From positions 1-64,000 of the forward strand of contig JBNKIW010000013.1 of the NCBI GenBank assembly GCA_050290865.1: a stretch of 64,000 nt of DNA. The letters run 5' to 3'. The position numbers and the translations under genes are program-made. The stretch's first letter is position 1, and each line of letters begins with the position of its first letter. The stretch comes from JARRLC01 sp050290865. GTDB taxonomy: Bacteria; Pseudomonadota; Alphaproteobacteria; Rhizobiales; Rhodomicrobiaceae. The notes under the pieces are model-generated. The model was not told where the DNA came from, ran no database searches, and saw only the letters and a program-made list of their open reading frames with translations. Shown piece after piece: positions 1-8,602 of the stretch.

Positions 1-212
1 ATTAGCGCGGACACGAGAGGAAGAGCAAAAGTTGCGACTTTGACAGGTGACATGTTCGTTATCCTTCTATCGACTGCAAGTGCCCGTATTGGCTCATGCT
101 GTGGATTTCGATCCAGCGTGGAGCGAAGTTACATTGGTCACGCGACTGTGTTGGTACTTGTCGAAGCGCTCACCTGTCGGTGATGCGGCGGCTGCTCCGT
201 GCCGCCGGAGCC
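1..212. other. left edge, no supported gene
   Basis: No reading frame in the first 212 bases has recognisable protein similarity or a convincing ribosome binding site. The two forward frames that cross it run antisense to the oxidoreductase fragment and look like by-products of GC-rich sequence. This may be the end of a gene or element lying outside the window, but nothing visible supports one. Confidence 0.4.
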
Positions 213-449
213 CTAACCCGAAATTGCGACTGCGCGCTGCAGATAGCGAAGGTCGGAAAGCTGTCTGGCCAGGAAGCGGGCAACATCCGCTCGGGCGATC
301 TTCAGCGTCAGTTTCCGTTCGCTCGGCTTGAAGTCTTCATTGAACGCTTCGGTGGGGGGGCCTTCGGTGAACGCGCCGGGCCGCACGATGGTCCAGTTCA
401 GGCCGCTCACGCGAACGAGCTTTTCCTGCAGCTCATGATCCAGAAACAC
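213..449 (-). pseudogene. C-terminal fragment of an NAD(P)H-binding (atypical SDR) protein
   Basis: The 78-residue frame starts at a GTG and reads like the second half of an NAD(P)-binding Rossmann/atypical SDR protein. It has an E-L-V-R-x-S-G-L-N-W-T-I-V-R-P segment followed by G-A-F-T-E-G-P, typical of the part after the catalytic region. The nucleotide-binding GxxGxxG half is absent, and an in-frame TGA lies about a dozen codons upstream. No open extension exists, so I read this as a decayed remnant rather than a working enzyme. A very short functional protein cannot be excluded. Confidence 0.55.
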
Positions 450-522
450 CGGCCGCCGCTTTGAACATTTCGGCGGCTGTCATGTGAGAGCTGTTGAGGA
501 GTCGCGAGAACCGCACCTCGCA

Positions 523-909
523 TCAATTGCCGATTTCGATATCGAAGACGTGGATCTTCTCGGGCGGCTTGTTCTCCCAGGGGCGGTGCCAGACGAGGAC
601 GAGGCGGGCCGTCCCGAGCTGTTGCGGCGACACCAGCCAGGAGTGCGTCACCGGGGCGCCGATGACCGGCTTGCCGTTCTTGGATGGCGGAGGCGAGGTG
701 CCAAGGTCTTCCACGGCCATGAGGCTGAGCCCGCTGCTCGCCGCTTTGTCGATCGTCCATTGATAGCCGGTCGAAGGATTGGCGGGCAGCGTGATCTCGA
801 ACGGCATGTCCAGGATGGCCTTTTTGTGGGTCTCGCTCCTTTCCTGGGCCACCAGGCCGGATGGGATCAACAGTACGGCCAGCGCGAGCGCCACTTTGCG
901 CAATATCAC
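523..909 (-). CDS. secreted chagasin-type (I42 family) protease inhibitor
   Basis: From a GTG at 909 the protein is 128 residues and opens with a signal peptide (V-I-L-R-K-V then a hydrophobic run ending near V-A-Q). The mature part carries the two hallmark loops of the I42 cysteine-protease inhibitor family: N-P-S-T-G-Y-Q-W, and a later W-H-R-P-W containing the R-P-W motif. Known I42 proteins block papain-like cysteine peptidases by inserting these loops into the active site. An ATG at 999 would give a 158-residue form but would bury the signal peptide behind 30 residues and overlap the upstream gene, so I prefer the GTG. It lies just downstream of another secreted protein on the same strand and may be co-transcribed with it. 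Confidence 0.75.
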   Translation of the reverse strand: MILRKVALALAVLLIPSGLVAQERSETHKKAILDMPFEITLPANPSTGYQWTIDKAASSGLSLMAVEDLGTSPPPSKNGKPVIGAPVTHSWLVSPQQLGTARLVLVWHRPWENKPPEKIHVFDIEIGN

Positions 910-979
910 TGCGTATCTCCCTCGCGGGGCCGCTGCCGCGCCATGGCGACAGGCGGCACCAATGGTGAAACGGGTGTTC

Positions 980-1654
980 TCAGGTTTCGGGGCTGGCATC
1001 CGCGCGGGCTTCCGGCTCCGGCTTGACGTCGGTCACCTTCAGGTTCGTGAACTGCCAGACGTCGGGTTTTTCCGGCGCGGACGCGGCGAAGATGCCCGTG
1101 ACGGACGGTCCCTCGGGCGCCTGGGCGCGGAACCGGGTCACTTCCTTGCCGTTGATATGCACGGCGACCGTCTGACCGCGCAGGGTCACGCGCAGCCGGT
1201 TCGGCTGGTTCGGCCCCTTCTTGATGGCGTCGCTCTCCGTCCAGGCGATCACGTCGGGCGCCCACCGGCCGGACATGAAGCGGTTGACCTGGAAGTAGCC
1301 GTTCGACGCGACATTCAGGACATAATAATTGCTGTTGTCCTGCGCCCAGAAGATCAGCCCGCCTGCGCCGCGCGTCGGGTCGGCCGTCTCCAGCAGCGTC
1401 GCGGTCACGCAGATGTCGGCATCCTCGAAGGCGAAGCCGGTTTCGAGCTGCCATTGGCTCATATTGGCGGCCGGCCTGATGATCGCCCTGCCGTCCTTGA
1501 TCTGAACGCGCTTGCTCGGCTTGCCCCAGATCGGATCGCGGCTCTTGAACTCCTCCTGGAACAGGATCCTGTTCCCTTCGCACGCCGCTGCCTGACCGGC
1601 AAAGCCCCATTGAGTGACCGCGAGCAACGCGGCAACGATTGTCATCCGAAGCAT
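980..1654 (-). CDS. secreted laminin-G/concanavalin-like domain protein
   Basis: The 224-residue protein has a clear N-terminal signal peptide (hydrophobic stretch, cleavage near Q-A-A-A-C). The rest reads as a beta-sandwich of the DUF1080/concanavalin-like type: alternating hydrophobic strands, an aromatic-rich core around G-G-L-I-F-W-A-Q-D-N-S-N-Y-Y-V-L, and a closing strand V-W-Q-F-T-N-L-K-V. Proteins of this shape bind or act on carbohydrate in the periplasm or outside the cell, but no catalytic residues can be assigned here. The C-terminal dozen residues are E/A/P-rich and probably disordered. It lies immediately upstream of the I42-type inhibitor. The fold call is moderate; no function is claimed. 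Confidence 0.6.
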   Translation of the reverse strand: MLRMTIVAALLAVTQWGFAGQAAACEGNRILFQEEFKSRDPIWGKPSKRVQIKDGRAIIRPAANMSQWQLETGFAFEDADICVTATLLETADPTRGAGGLIFWAQDNSNYYVLNVASNGYFQVNRFMSGRWAPDVIAWTESDAIKKGPNQPNRLRVTLRGQTVAVHINGKEVTRFRAQAPEGPSVTGIFAASAPEKPDVWQFTNLKVTDVKPEPEARADASPET

Positions 1655-2084
1655 GGCTGAGCCTCACTGTCGCATAAGTGGAACACGCCGAGGCACCCTT
1701 TGCCGCTCACCGGCGCACAACGCCTCGCCCCCTGTGTACGCTGCCTTTGGTTTCAATATCGCAATGAGGCACGGAAAAATTGTAGCGATGGTCGTGGCTG
1801 GACGGACCCGCTGGGCGAACTCAACGCCGTGATCCTGATAATTACGATTTTAAATGTATTGTATATATAAGTTGCCAAGTAGCAACTAGCACATCATAAA
1901 GCTCGGGCGGATCTACTCAAGCGTCAAGCAATGTGCGTGTATCGCTTAGTTGATATTAGGATTTTTTTCACACAACCACGTCGAATCAGCTAGGCCTCTC
2001 ATGGGGATGCCACCTCAAATACTGAGGAGGCGACGCGCCATATGAGCGCGTTCCGGGGGATTACGATAAGAGGCTTGGATAGCT
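1655..2084. other. AT-rich intergenic region, probable promoters
   Basis: This 430-bp gap separates divergent genes. Its 1830-1990 part is much richer in A+T than the surroundings and includes a TATATATAA run at 1862-1870, a short inverted repeat GTTGC(1871-1875)/GCAAC(1882-1886) and a T7 run near 1963-1969. It probably holds the promoter of the downstream porin and perhaps that of the secreted protein upstream. No specific -35/-10 pair is claimed. Confidence 0.4.
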
Positions 2085-2918
2085 ATGACGAAAATCGGGA
2101 CCACAATGAAAATGCTGCATGTCGCCTTCCTGGCCTGCGCAGCCGCCGCGCTCATGAACAGCGCCGCGCTCGCGGGGGGGGAGGACGTTGTCAGCCTGAA
2201 GGACATGCCGGCGCCCGTATCAACGCCGAAGGAGGACCGCAAGATCTCGGCGAGCGCCGGCGCGACAACGGACTATGTGTTTCGCGGCGTGTCGCAGAAC
2301 GTCAACGATCCGTCGGTGAACGCCGCCCTCACTATCTCGTACAAGATGTTCTACATCGGTGTGTCGGCGGAGGCGGTCAGCCCGGAGGTGACCTGTAACG
2401 GCTGTGCGATGGAAGCCGATGTCATCGGGGGCTTCAAGCCCTCGTACCGCGGCTGGGATTTTGATTTCGGCTTCATCTATTACGGGTATCCCAATCAGGT
2501 CGACAACGGCAATCCGGCGGTCGACTTCTTCGAACTCAAGGCGTCGGTCAGCCGTGCGCTCTTCCCCAAGGTTCTGACGCTGACCGGCACGGTCTTCTGG
2601 TCACCGGACTACACCAACGAGTCCGGATCGGCATGGACGGTGGAAGGAACGGTGGCGCTGACCCCGCCGTGCTGTGGCGGCTTCACGATCAGCGGTACGG
2701 TCGCCTATCTCGAGACCGAGGATGACGAGCTCAACTTCTCGGTCTACAGCGGCATCGGCAGCGCTCATTACAGCTACTGGAATGTCGGAATCTTCAAGAC
2801 CTTCCACGAGCACTATACGTTCGACCTGCGGTATTGGGGCACCGATATCGACACGGCCGCCCCGGCTCATTTCATCGCGGGCGACCGCATTGTCGGGACG
2901 TTCACGTTCAGTTACTGA
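2085..2918 (+). CDS. TorF-type putative outer-membrane porin
   Basis: The 277-residue protein has a signal peptide ending near A-A-L-A-G. The first mature strand carries the signature of the TorF/Gcw_chp putative porin family (T-T-D-Y-V-F-R-G-V-S-Q-N, around residues 61-72). Alternating hydrophobic/aromatic strands then run to a terminal F-T-F-S-Y, the usual aromatic end of an outer-membrane barrel. Two cysteine pairs (C-N-G-C and P-C-C-G-G) are unusual for a barrel and could form disulfides. An ATG at 2106 would give a shorter and more typical signal peptide; either start is possible. A strong hairpin follows the stop, so the gene is probably monocistronic. Substrate unknown. Confidence 0.75.
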   Translation: MTKIGTTMKMLHVAFLACAAAALMNSAALAGGEDVVSLKDMPAPVSTPKEDRKISASAGATTDYVFRGVSQNVNDPSVNAALTISYKMFYIGVSAEAVSPEVTCNGCAMEADVIGGFKPSYRGWDFDFGFIYYGYPNQVDNGNPAVDFFELKASVSRALFPKVLTLTGTVFWSPDYTNESGSAWTVEGTVALTPPCCGGFTISGTVAYLETEDDELNFSVYSGIGSAHYSYWNVGIFKTFHEHYTFDLRYWGTDIDTAAPAHFIAGDRIVGTFTFSY

Positions 2919-2946
2919 CCGGGGAAGCCCGGTTCCTCTCAGGGGG

Positions 2947-2972
2947 AAAGGCCAGCTTCGCGGCTGGCCTTT
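2947..2972 (+). terminator. rho-independent-type terminator after the porin gene
   Basis: A perfect 10-bp stem, AAAGGCCAGC (2947-2956) pairing with GCTGGCCTTT (2963-2972), with a 6-nt TTCGCG loop, begins about 30 bases after the porin stop. The 3' arm ends in TTT followed by CTCGTCT, a short pyrimidine tail. Confidence 0.7.
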
Positions 2973-3019
2973 CTCGTCTGCTAACAGCACACTGTTGCCT
3001 TGCTGACTGTCACCTTGCT

Positions 3020-3511
3020 TCAGTAGCAATATCTGCGCCACCTTTTCCGGCAATAGCGCGGGCCATGGTAACGGCGGCAGTTCCAATAGCAGCTGTCGTA
3101 GTCGGGCTCGTAATAGTCGTCGTATAAATAGGGCCCCGCGATCAGCGGCGCCGCCCACCAGATACCGCCGCCACGGCGGGAACGGCGATGATGACGGCGA
3201 CGATGCTTGCGGACCTTGCTCCAGCCGCGGCGATACTTCTTGCTGAACTTGCGGCGACCATAGAATTTCGGCGCGCGGCGTACTCGGTGACTGCCGAAAG
3301 ACTTCCTGCCACCGCCACGACGATAGGAATGCCCGCGTTTCTTCACCAGCAGGACGCCCTCTGCCGCGGGCCCCGCCAGCAACGATCTGGCCGCCTCACC
3401 GCCAGCCGCCAGGGTATTCATGGCAGCTTCCGCCGCCGTCGCCTGCCCACCGGACAGGAAGGCAAAGGCCGCAACGGCGGCCAGAAAAATCAGGCTTCTG
3501 ATCTGAGACAT
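3020..3511 (-). CDS. small exported arginine-rich protein of unknown function
   Basis: From the ATG at 3511 the protein is 163 residues with an unambiguous signal peptide (M-S-Q-I-R-S-L-I-F-L-A-A-V, cleavage near A-T-A-A-E-A-A). The middle is extremely basic (runs of R, K and H, e.g. K-V-R-K-H-R-R-R-H-H-R-R-S-R-R). The C-terminus is Tyr/Cys-rich (D-Y-Y-E-P-D-Y-D-S-C-Y-W-N-C-R-R-Y and a final R-Y-C-Y). Similar short exported R/Y-rich proteins are common in Hyphomicrobiales, but I know no assigned function. A longer frame to 3640 exists, but the signal peptide fixes the start at 3511. Opposing charges on LPS or nucleic acid would be natural partners; that is speculation. Confidence 0.65.
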   Translation of the reverse strand: MSQIRSLIFLAAVAAFAFLSGGQATAAEAAMNTLAAGGEAARSLLAGPAAEGVLLVKKRGHSYRRGGGRKSFGSHRVRRAPKFYGRRKFSKKYRRGWSKVRKHRRRHHRRSRRGGGIWWAAPLIAGPYLYDDYYEPDYDSCYWNCRRYHGPRYCRKRWRRYCY

Positions 3512-3839
3512 TGCTTGTGTCCTTTTGCGATTGGACAAGCTGTAACAGCGCCGCTTCCCGGACCGTCCCGCGAGCGCTGCACCCCCACAGCAGCATGGCA
3601 CCATGGAGGAATTGCGGAAGTCTCCGCATGGGACGGGCAATAATTATGGATTAGTCCAACGAAATGGCAACTCACGAAGTGTATCGATGTGTCGAAGCGG
3701 GAGCTTCGCGTTCCAAAAACGAACGTGTGGAGCATGATGACGCAGCGTCGCCCTCTTTGCGCCGCTGTCCTGTCTGGAGCCGTTCTGCGGCGATCGAACG
3801 AAAAGCCACGGCGGGAAAAAGGGTCCAAGGAGAGTTGCG

Positions 3840-6254
3840 ATGGCAATCGATGATGTCGAGGCGCAAGGGGATCGGCCGGGGGAATGGAGCACGCGATTCT
3901 CGCCACGGCGGGGCGGCGCCGCGACGGCGGACGCGGAGGGCGAGCGTGTCTGGCGCAGACTGGCGCTCGGCATCGAACGCCTGGGGCTGACCTCGCTGCG
4001 ATTTCCTGTCCCCGCCGCGTTGCTTGCCGCCATCTTATGCGTGGCCGCGGCCTTCGGCGTCGCGCGCATCAAGGTGGACGACTCCCTCAGTCAGCTCTTC
4101 CGTTCCGGCTCGCAGGAGTTCAAGCAGTATGAGGAGGTCACGCGCCGCTTCCCCTCCAGCGAATTCGACGTGCTGATCGTCATCGAGGGCGGGCGGCTTC
4201 TGGAGCGCGGCTCCGTCGAGAAGCTGCGCGATCTCGTGACCGACCTGCAGCTCATCGATGGTACGCGCGGTGTCATTTCGATGTTTTCGGCGCGCCGCCC
4301 GCCCGAGGAGGGCAAGCTGCCCGGTCCGCTGTTCCCGGCCGAACTGCCCGAGGGCGCCGATTACAAGCGCCTCATTGACAGCGTGATGACCAACGAAATC
4401 ATCCGCGGCAAGCTGCTCTCGGCAGACGGCGAACTGGCCCTGGCGGTGCTGGCGCTCGATCCTGCCATGGCGACGGGCAGCGCTCTCCATCCCACCGTTC
4501 GCGAAATCCGCACCTCGGTCGCCGCGATGCTGTCCGGCAGCGGCCTGAAGGCGGAGCTGTCCGGCGTGCCGGTGATGCAGCTCGAAATCCGCGAGGCGCT
4601 GGAGCGCGACCGGCTGCTCTATAACGCCATCGGTTTCGCTGCCGGATGCTTCATTGCCATTCTCTTCTTTCGCCGCGTCTCGTTCATGATCGTTGCCGCC
4701 GGGCCGCCGCTGATGGCCATTCTCCTGGCGCTGGGAACGCTCGGCTGGCTCGATTTCCGGCTGAACATCTTCCTCAACGTCATGACACCGCTGATCATGG
4801 TGATCAGCTTCGCCGACAGCATGCAGCTCACCTTCGCCGCGCGCGACCGGCTGATCGCGGGCGAGGACAAATATACCGCCTTCCGCAACGCCATTTTCGT
4901 GGTCGGGCCGGCCTGTGTGCTGACCCATGCGACGGCGGCCCTGTCTTTCGTGGCGCTGCTGTTCTCGTCCTCCGACCTCATCCGCACTTTCGGACAAGCG
5001 GGCATCATCTCCACACTCATCGCGCTGGTCGCCGTTCTGACGCTCCTGCCCCTTCTCGGCGTGCTCTTGGTCCGGCGCGAATCCGCCTTCGTGGCCAAGA
5101 TCAAGGGGGCGGATGCGGCCGTCGATATGCTGCGCGGCTTTTGCGCGTGGATCGCGGCGCGCATGGTCCGGCGGCCCGGGCTCTACAGCGCCGTCAGCCT
5201 GGCCTGCGTCGGCTTGTTCGCGGTCATTTACGCGGGGCTGGAGCCCCGATACCGGCTCGCCGATCAGGCGCCCGACCGCCAGCAGGCCGTGGCCGCCAGC
5301 CAGCGCCTCGATGCCAAGTTGACGGGCTCGAACCCTATCGACATCCTGATCGAATTTCCGAAGGGCGCTTCGCTCTACGCGCCCGAGACGCTCGGAGCGA
5401 TTGCCGCCGCTCACGCCATTCTCGAACGTCAGGCCGGCGTCGGCAATGTCTGGTCGCTGGAAACGCTGCGGCGCTGGCTGGTCGAAAAGGCGGGTCGCTC
5501 GGATCTCGCCACGCTGAGGCAATATGTCGATGTCCTGCCCGCGCATCTCCGCCAGCGCTTCGTCGCCGCCGGGGGGGACTCGGTCGTGGTGACGGGGCGC
5601 ATCCCGGATGTCGACGCCAGCGAGCTGCTGCCCGTCGTGGAGGCGCTCGATCAGTCGCTCGCCGCGGTGCGGGCGAGGTATCCGGGCTACAAGCTGTCGG
5701 TCACCGGGCTGTCGGCCATCGCCGCCCGCAACAGCGCCAACATGATCGGACGGCTGAATCAGGCGCTCACCGTGGAAATCGTGCTCGTCGCCGCATTTGT
5801 CGGGCTGATGTTCCGCTCCCTCGTCGTCATGCTGGCGGCCATTCTACCCGGGATTTTTCCCATCCTGGTGTCCGGCGATCTTTTATGGCTGACCGGCAAC
5901 GGCCTGCAATTCGCGTCCATCGTGGCGCTGACCGTGTCCTTCGGGCTGGGACTCAGCGCGACCATCCATTTCATCAACCGGCTGCGGCTCGAAGACCGTC
6001 CCGGCGACCCGCCCGGCCTGGCGGTGGAGCGTGCCACCGTGCTTGTCGGTCCGGCGCTGATCCTCACCTCGCTCGTGCTGGCCTGCGGGCTGGCGGTGAC
6101 GGTGTTCTCCGACCTGCCGTCGCTCAGGCTGTTCGGCTGGCTGAGCGCATTCGCCATGATCGCCGCGCTGGTTGCCGATCTCCTGATTCTGCGGCCGACG
6201 ATGATGTTTTTGCGCAGACTGGCCGGGCAGTTCGCCGTGCAATTCCGCGGGTAG
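3840..6254 (+). CDS. MMPL/RND-superfamily transporter (HAE3-like)
   Basis: The 804-residue protein has the RND plan in duplicate. There is one membrane segment near residues 56-74, a large periplasmic loop, then a bundle of helices from about 260, and the pattern repeats from about 455. The second-half bundle starts near V-E-I-V-L-V-A-A-F-V-G. A charged residue typical of the proton-relay helix is visible in V-I-S-F-A-D-S-M-Q-L. Length and layout match the hydrophobe/amphiphile efflux HAE3/MMPL group, often linked to hopanoid or lipid export in alphaproteobacteria. The start is supported by AAGGAGAG a few bases upstream. No adaptor or outer-membrane channel gene is adjacent. A DUF817 membrane protein follows on the same strand. 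Substrate unknown. Confidence 0.85.
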   Translation: MAIDDVEAQGDRPGEWSTRFSPRRGGAATADAEGERVWRRLALGIERLGLTSLRFPVPAALLAAILCVAAAFGVARIKVDDSLSQLFRSGSQEFKQYEEVTRRFPSSEFDVLIVIEGGRLLERGSVEKLRDLVTDLQLIDGTRGVISMFSARRPPEEGKLPGPLFPAELPEGADYKRLIDSVMTNEIIRGKLLSADGELALAVLALDPAMATGSALHPTVREIRTSVAAMLSGSGLKAELSGVPVMQLEIREALERDRLLYNAIGFAAGCFIAILFFRRVSFMIVAAGPPLMAILLALGTLGWLDFRLNIFLNVMTPLIMVISFADSMQLTFAARDRLIAGEDKYTAFRNAIFVVGPACVLTHATAALSFVALLFSSSDLIRTFGQAGIISTLIALVAVLTLLPLLGVLLVRRESAFVAKIKGADAAVDMLRGFCAWIAARMVRRPGLYSAVSLACVGLFAVIYAGLEPRYRLADQAPDRQQAVAASQRLDAKLTGSNPIDILIEFPKGASLYAPETLGAIAAAHAILERQAGVGNVWSLETLRRWLVEKAGRSDLATLRQYVDVLPAHLRQRFVAAGGDSVVVTGRIPDVDASELLPVVEALDQSLAAVRARYPGYKLSVTGLSAIAARNSANMIGRLNQALTVEIVLVAAFVGLMFRSLVVMLAAILPGIFPILVSGDLLWLTGNGLQFASIVALTVSFGLGLSATIHFINRLRLEDRPGDPPGLAVERATVLVGPALILTSLVLACGLAVTVFSDLPSLRLFGWLSAFAMIAALVADLLILRPTMMFLRRLAGQFAVQFRG

Positions 6255-6337
6255 GAGCGGCGCGCGCCTTCTCTTCGCCCGAAAGGCGGGCTCGAATGGC
6301 GGGGATCCTGCGTCTCACCCCGGAAGTCCCGCCATCC

Positions 6338-7279
6338 ATGCTCGACACGCCTCCCCGCCACCTCGAACGCGCGCCGCGCCGCGCGCCAGCCCGTCACCGT
6401 CCCGGGGCGGAAACCAGTGCGGCTGCGCAGTGGCGGCCGTTGCGCCGGTTTATTGCCGCGGAGAGAGCCCTCGGCGCCCGCATGGCGCGCGGACGCGCCA
6501 CCGCCGCTTTCTACGAATTCATCCGTTTCGGCATGAAGCAGGCATGGGCATGCCTGTTCGGCGGTATCATGGTTGCGCTTCTGCTCGGTTCACATTTCTT
6601 CTACCCGCAGGGCGCCTGGCTCGCGCGCTACGACTTCCTCCTCGTGGCCGCGATCGCGGTACAGATCGCGCTCCTTGCATTCCGGCTGGAAACGCCTGCC
6701 GAGGCCGCCGTCATCCTCGTCTATCACGTGACCGGAACGGTGATGGAAATCTTCAAGACTTCGGCGGGATCGTGGGTCTATCCGGAGCCGAACGTCCTGC
6801 GCATCATGGGTGTGCCGCTGTTTACGGGGTTCATGTATGCCGCTGTCGGCAGCTATATCTTCCGCGCCTGGCGGCTTTTCGACTTCCATTTCACCCGTCA
6901 CCCGCCTCTTTGGGCGCTGGCGCTCCTGAGCATCGCGATTTACGCGAATTTCTTTACTCATCATTACCTGGCCGATATGCGCTACCTGCTCTTCGCGGCG
7001 ACGGCGGCGCTGTTCTGGCAAGCGCACATCTACTATTGGCCGTGGCGGGACAGGCGGCAGATGCCGCTGCTGGTGGGCTTCGGTCTCGTGGCACTGTTTA
7101 TCTGGCTCGCCGAAAATATCGGCACATTCAGCCGCATCTGGCTCTATCCCCATCAGGTCGGCGGGTGGAACTTCGTCGGGGTACCCAAACTCGGCTCGTG
7201 GTTTCTACTCATGATCATCAGCTACACGCTGGTCGCCGGGTTCAACCGGCCCGAGGATCTGAAGGACCGGCGCGCATAG
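6338..7279 (+). CDS. DUF817 family integral membrane protein
   Basis: The protein is 313 residues from the ATG at 6338; an in-frame ATG at 6296 would add 14. After a basic, proline-rich N-terminus of about 60 residues it has eight or so hydrophobic segments. Conserved DUF817 stretches are visible: E-F-I-R-F-G-M-K-Q-A-W-A-C-L-F-G-G, G-S-W-x-Y-P-E-P, and W-L-A-E-N-I-G-T-F plus W-x-Y-P-x-Q near the end. The family has no proven function; conserved His, Trp and Glu in membrane loops suggest an enzyme or transporter. It follows the MMPL transporter by about 80 bases on the same strand and may share its transcript. Confidence 0.8.
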   Translation: MLDTPPRHLERAPRRAPARHRPGAETSAAAQWRPLRRFIAAERALGARMARGRATAAFYEFIRFGMKQAWACLFGGIMVALLLGSHFFYPQGAWLARYDFLLVAAIAVQIALLAFRLETPAEAAVILVYHVTGTVMEIFKTSAGSWVYPEPNVLRIMGVPLFTGFMYAAVGSYIFRAWRLFDFHFTRHPPLWALALLSIAIYANFFTHHYLADMRYLLFAATAALFWQAHIYYWPWRDRRQMPLLVGFGLVALFIWLAENIGTFSRIWLYPHQVGGWNFVGVPKLGSWFLLMIISYTLVAGFNRPEDLKDRRA

Positions 7280-7441
7280 ACCGTCCCCGTCCCCTTCCGC
7301 TTCCTCGTCCATATCCTGCCCGCTCATAAGCCTCGGACAAGACTGCCGGGTTAGCGTGCGCTATCTCCTGGTGGAACGCGGCCTTGACCTGCTGCGAGTC
7401 CAGGAAAAAGCGGCTCGTTCTCAAACAATATCCAGGTTGTC

Positions 7442-7828
7442 ATGCGATCTATTCGCCTGCTCGACATTGCATCACAGCACGGTCAATGGCTGTCCACGCG
7501 GCAGGCCTTGATCGCAGGCAATGTCGCCAATGCGAATACTCCTGGATACAAGGCGCTGGACGTCGCACCTTTCGCGAAAGTCATGGAAACGATGGGGCTG
7601 CAAATGGCGGCGGACCAGCCCGGCCATCTTCGCCCCGACTCGAACGGGCTGCACGGCTTGTCGGGTGTTGGCCGCGCCGCGACCTGGGATGTCTATTACT
7701 CCGGCAATGATGTGAGCCTGGAGCAGGAATTGCTCAAATCCGGCGAGGTGAACCGGGCCTACTCGCTCAACACCTCCATCGTGAAGACATTCCATAACAT
7801 GCTCATCTCCAGCGCCAAGGGAGGTTAG
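7442..7828 (+). CDS. flgB: flagellar basal-body rod protein FlgB
   Basis: The 128-residue length and the conserved N-terminal rod motif (R-Q-A-L-I-A-G-N-V-A-N-A-N-T-P-G-Y-K-A) identify FlgB, the proximal rod subunit. The C-terminus (V-K-T-F-H-N-M-L-I-S-S-A-K-G) is the helix that pairs with the N-terminal helix in rod assembly. It is the first gene of a run of ten flagellar genes. The 160 bases upstream probably hold the operon promoter, although no motif is evident. flgC follows two bases after its stop. Unlike the usual rhizobial neighbourhood, the gene upstream is not fliI or flgF. Confidence 0.95.
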   Translation: MRSIRLLDIASQHGQWLSTRQALIAGNVANANTPGYKALDVAPFAKVMETMGLQMAADQPGHLRPDSNGLHGLSGVGRAATWDVYYSGNDVSLEQELLKSGEVNRAYSLNTSIVKTFHNMLISSAKGG

Positions 7829-7830
7829 CG

Positions 7831-8247
7831 GTGCTCGACCCTTTGCAGCTCGCAGTCGCGGCGGCCGCCTCGGGGCTGGAGGCGCAATCGCACCGCGTCC
7901 GAATCGTGGCCGAGAATCTGGCGAACCACGATTCGACGGGCAATACGCCCGGGGCGAACCCTTACACGCGCAAAACCATCACCTTCGTCACCGAGCTGGA
8001 CCGGCAGGCGGGCCTCAGCATGGTGCGCACCGAGCGTATCGGCCTGGACCCGTCGCCCTACAGAATCGAATACGACCCGACCCATCCCGCTGCCGACGCC
8101 AACGGCAACGTGAAATATCCCAATGTCAGCATGCTTATCGAACTGGCGGACATGCGTGAAGCCAATCGCTCCTATGAAGCCAACCTCCAGGTCGTCAAGC
8201 AGGCACGCGAATTGATCTCCATGACCATTGGACTGCTGCAGGGGTAA
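7831..8247 (+). CDS. flgC: flagellar basal-body rod protein FlgC
   Basis: The 138-residue protein starts with GTG two bases after flgB. It has the rod-family N-terminal signature (R-I-V-A-E-N-L-A-N-H-D-S-T-G) and the characteristic FlgC C-terminus (N-V-K-Y-P-N-V-S-M-L-I-E-L-A-D-M-R-E-A-N-R-S-Y-E). FlgC forms part of the proximal rod in the periplasm and is exported by the flagellar type III system without a cleaved signal. Spacing suggests translational coupling with flgB. Confidence 0.95.
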   Translation: MLDPLQLAVAAAASGLEAQSHRVRIVAENLANHDSTGNTPGANPYTRKTITFVTELDRQAGLSMVRTERIGLDPSPYRIEYDPTHPAADANGNVKYPNVSMLIELADMREANRSYEANLQVVKQARELISMTIGLLQG

Positions 8248-8253
8248 CTAGAC

Positions 8254-8592
8254 ATGCTCGACTCGCTTTCGGCCCTTTCCGCCGCACTCAGCACCCCGGT
8301 TCAGAAAACCAAGCCTGCGTCGCCGACGTTCCTCGGGAACGCTGTGCAGACGGCGGGGGCCGACAATGTAACGCCTGGCGATTTCTCCGATATGCTGACG
8401 CAGCTCTTCGGCCAGACCACCGACGCGCTCAGCAAGGCGGAAGCCGCGTCCATCGGCGCCATGCAGGGCACGGTCCCCATGCAGGAGGCCGTCATGGCGG
8501 TGACCGCGGCGGACCTCTCGCTGCAGACCGCCATCGCCATCCGAGACAAGATCACTGCCGCCTATCTCGAATTCAGCCGCATGACGATATGA
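8254..8592 (+). CDS. fliE: flagellar hook-basal body protein FliE
   Basis: The 112-residue protein is the right length for FliE, the MS-ring/rod adaptor. The conserved core is present: F-S-D-M-L-T-Q-L-F, then A-S-I-G-A-M-Q-G-T-V-P-M-Q-E-A-V-M-A-V, then L-Q-T-A-I-A-I-R-D-K-I-x-x-A-Y-L-E. It lies six bases after flgC and eleven before flgG, the standard order in Hyphomicrobiales. Confidence 0.93.
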   Translation: MLDSLSALSAALSTPVQKTKPASPTFLGNAVQTAGADNVTPGDFSDMLTQLFGQTTDALSKAEAASIGAMQGTVPMQEAVMAVTAADLSLQTAIAIRDKITAAYLEFSRMTI

Positions 8593-8602
8593 GGATCGAA
8601 CC

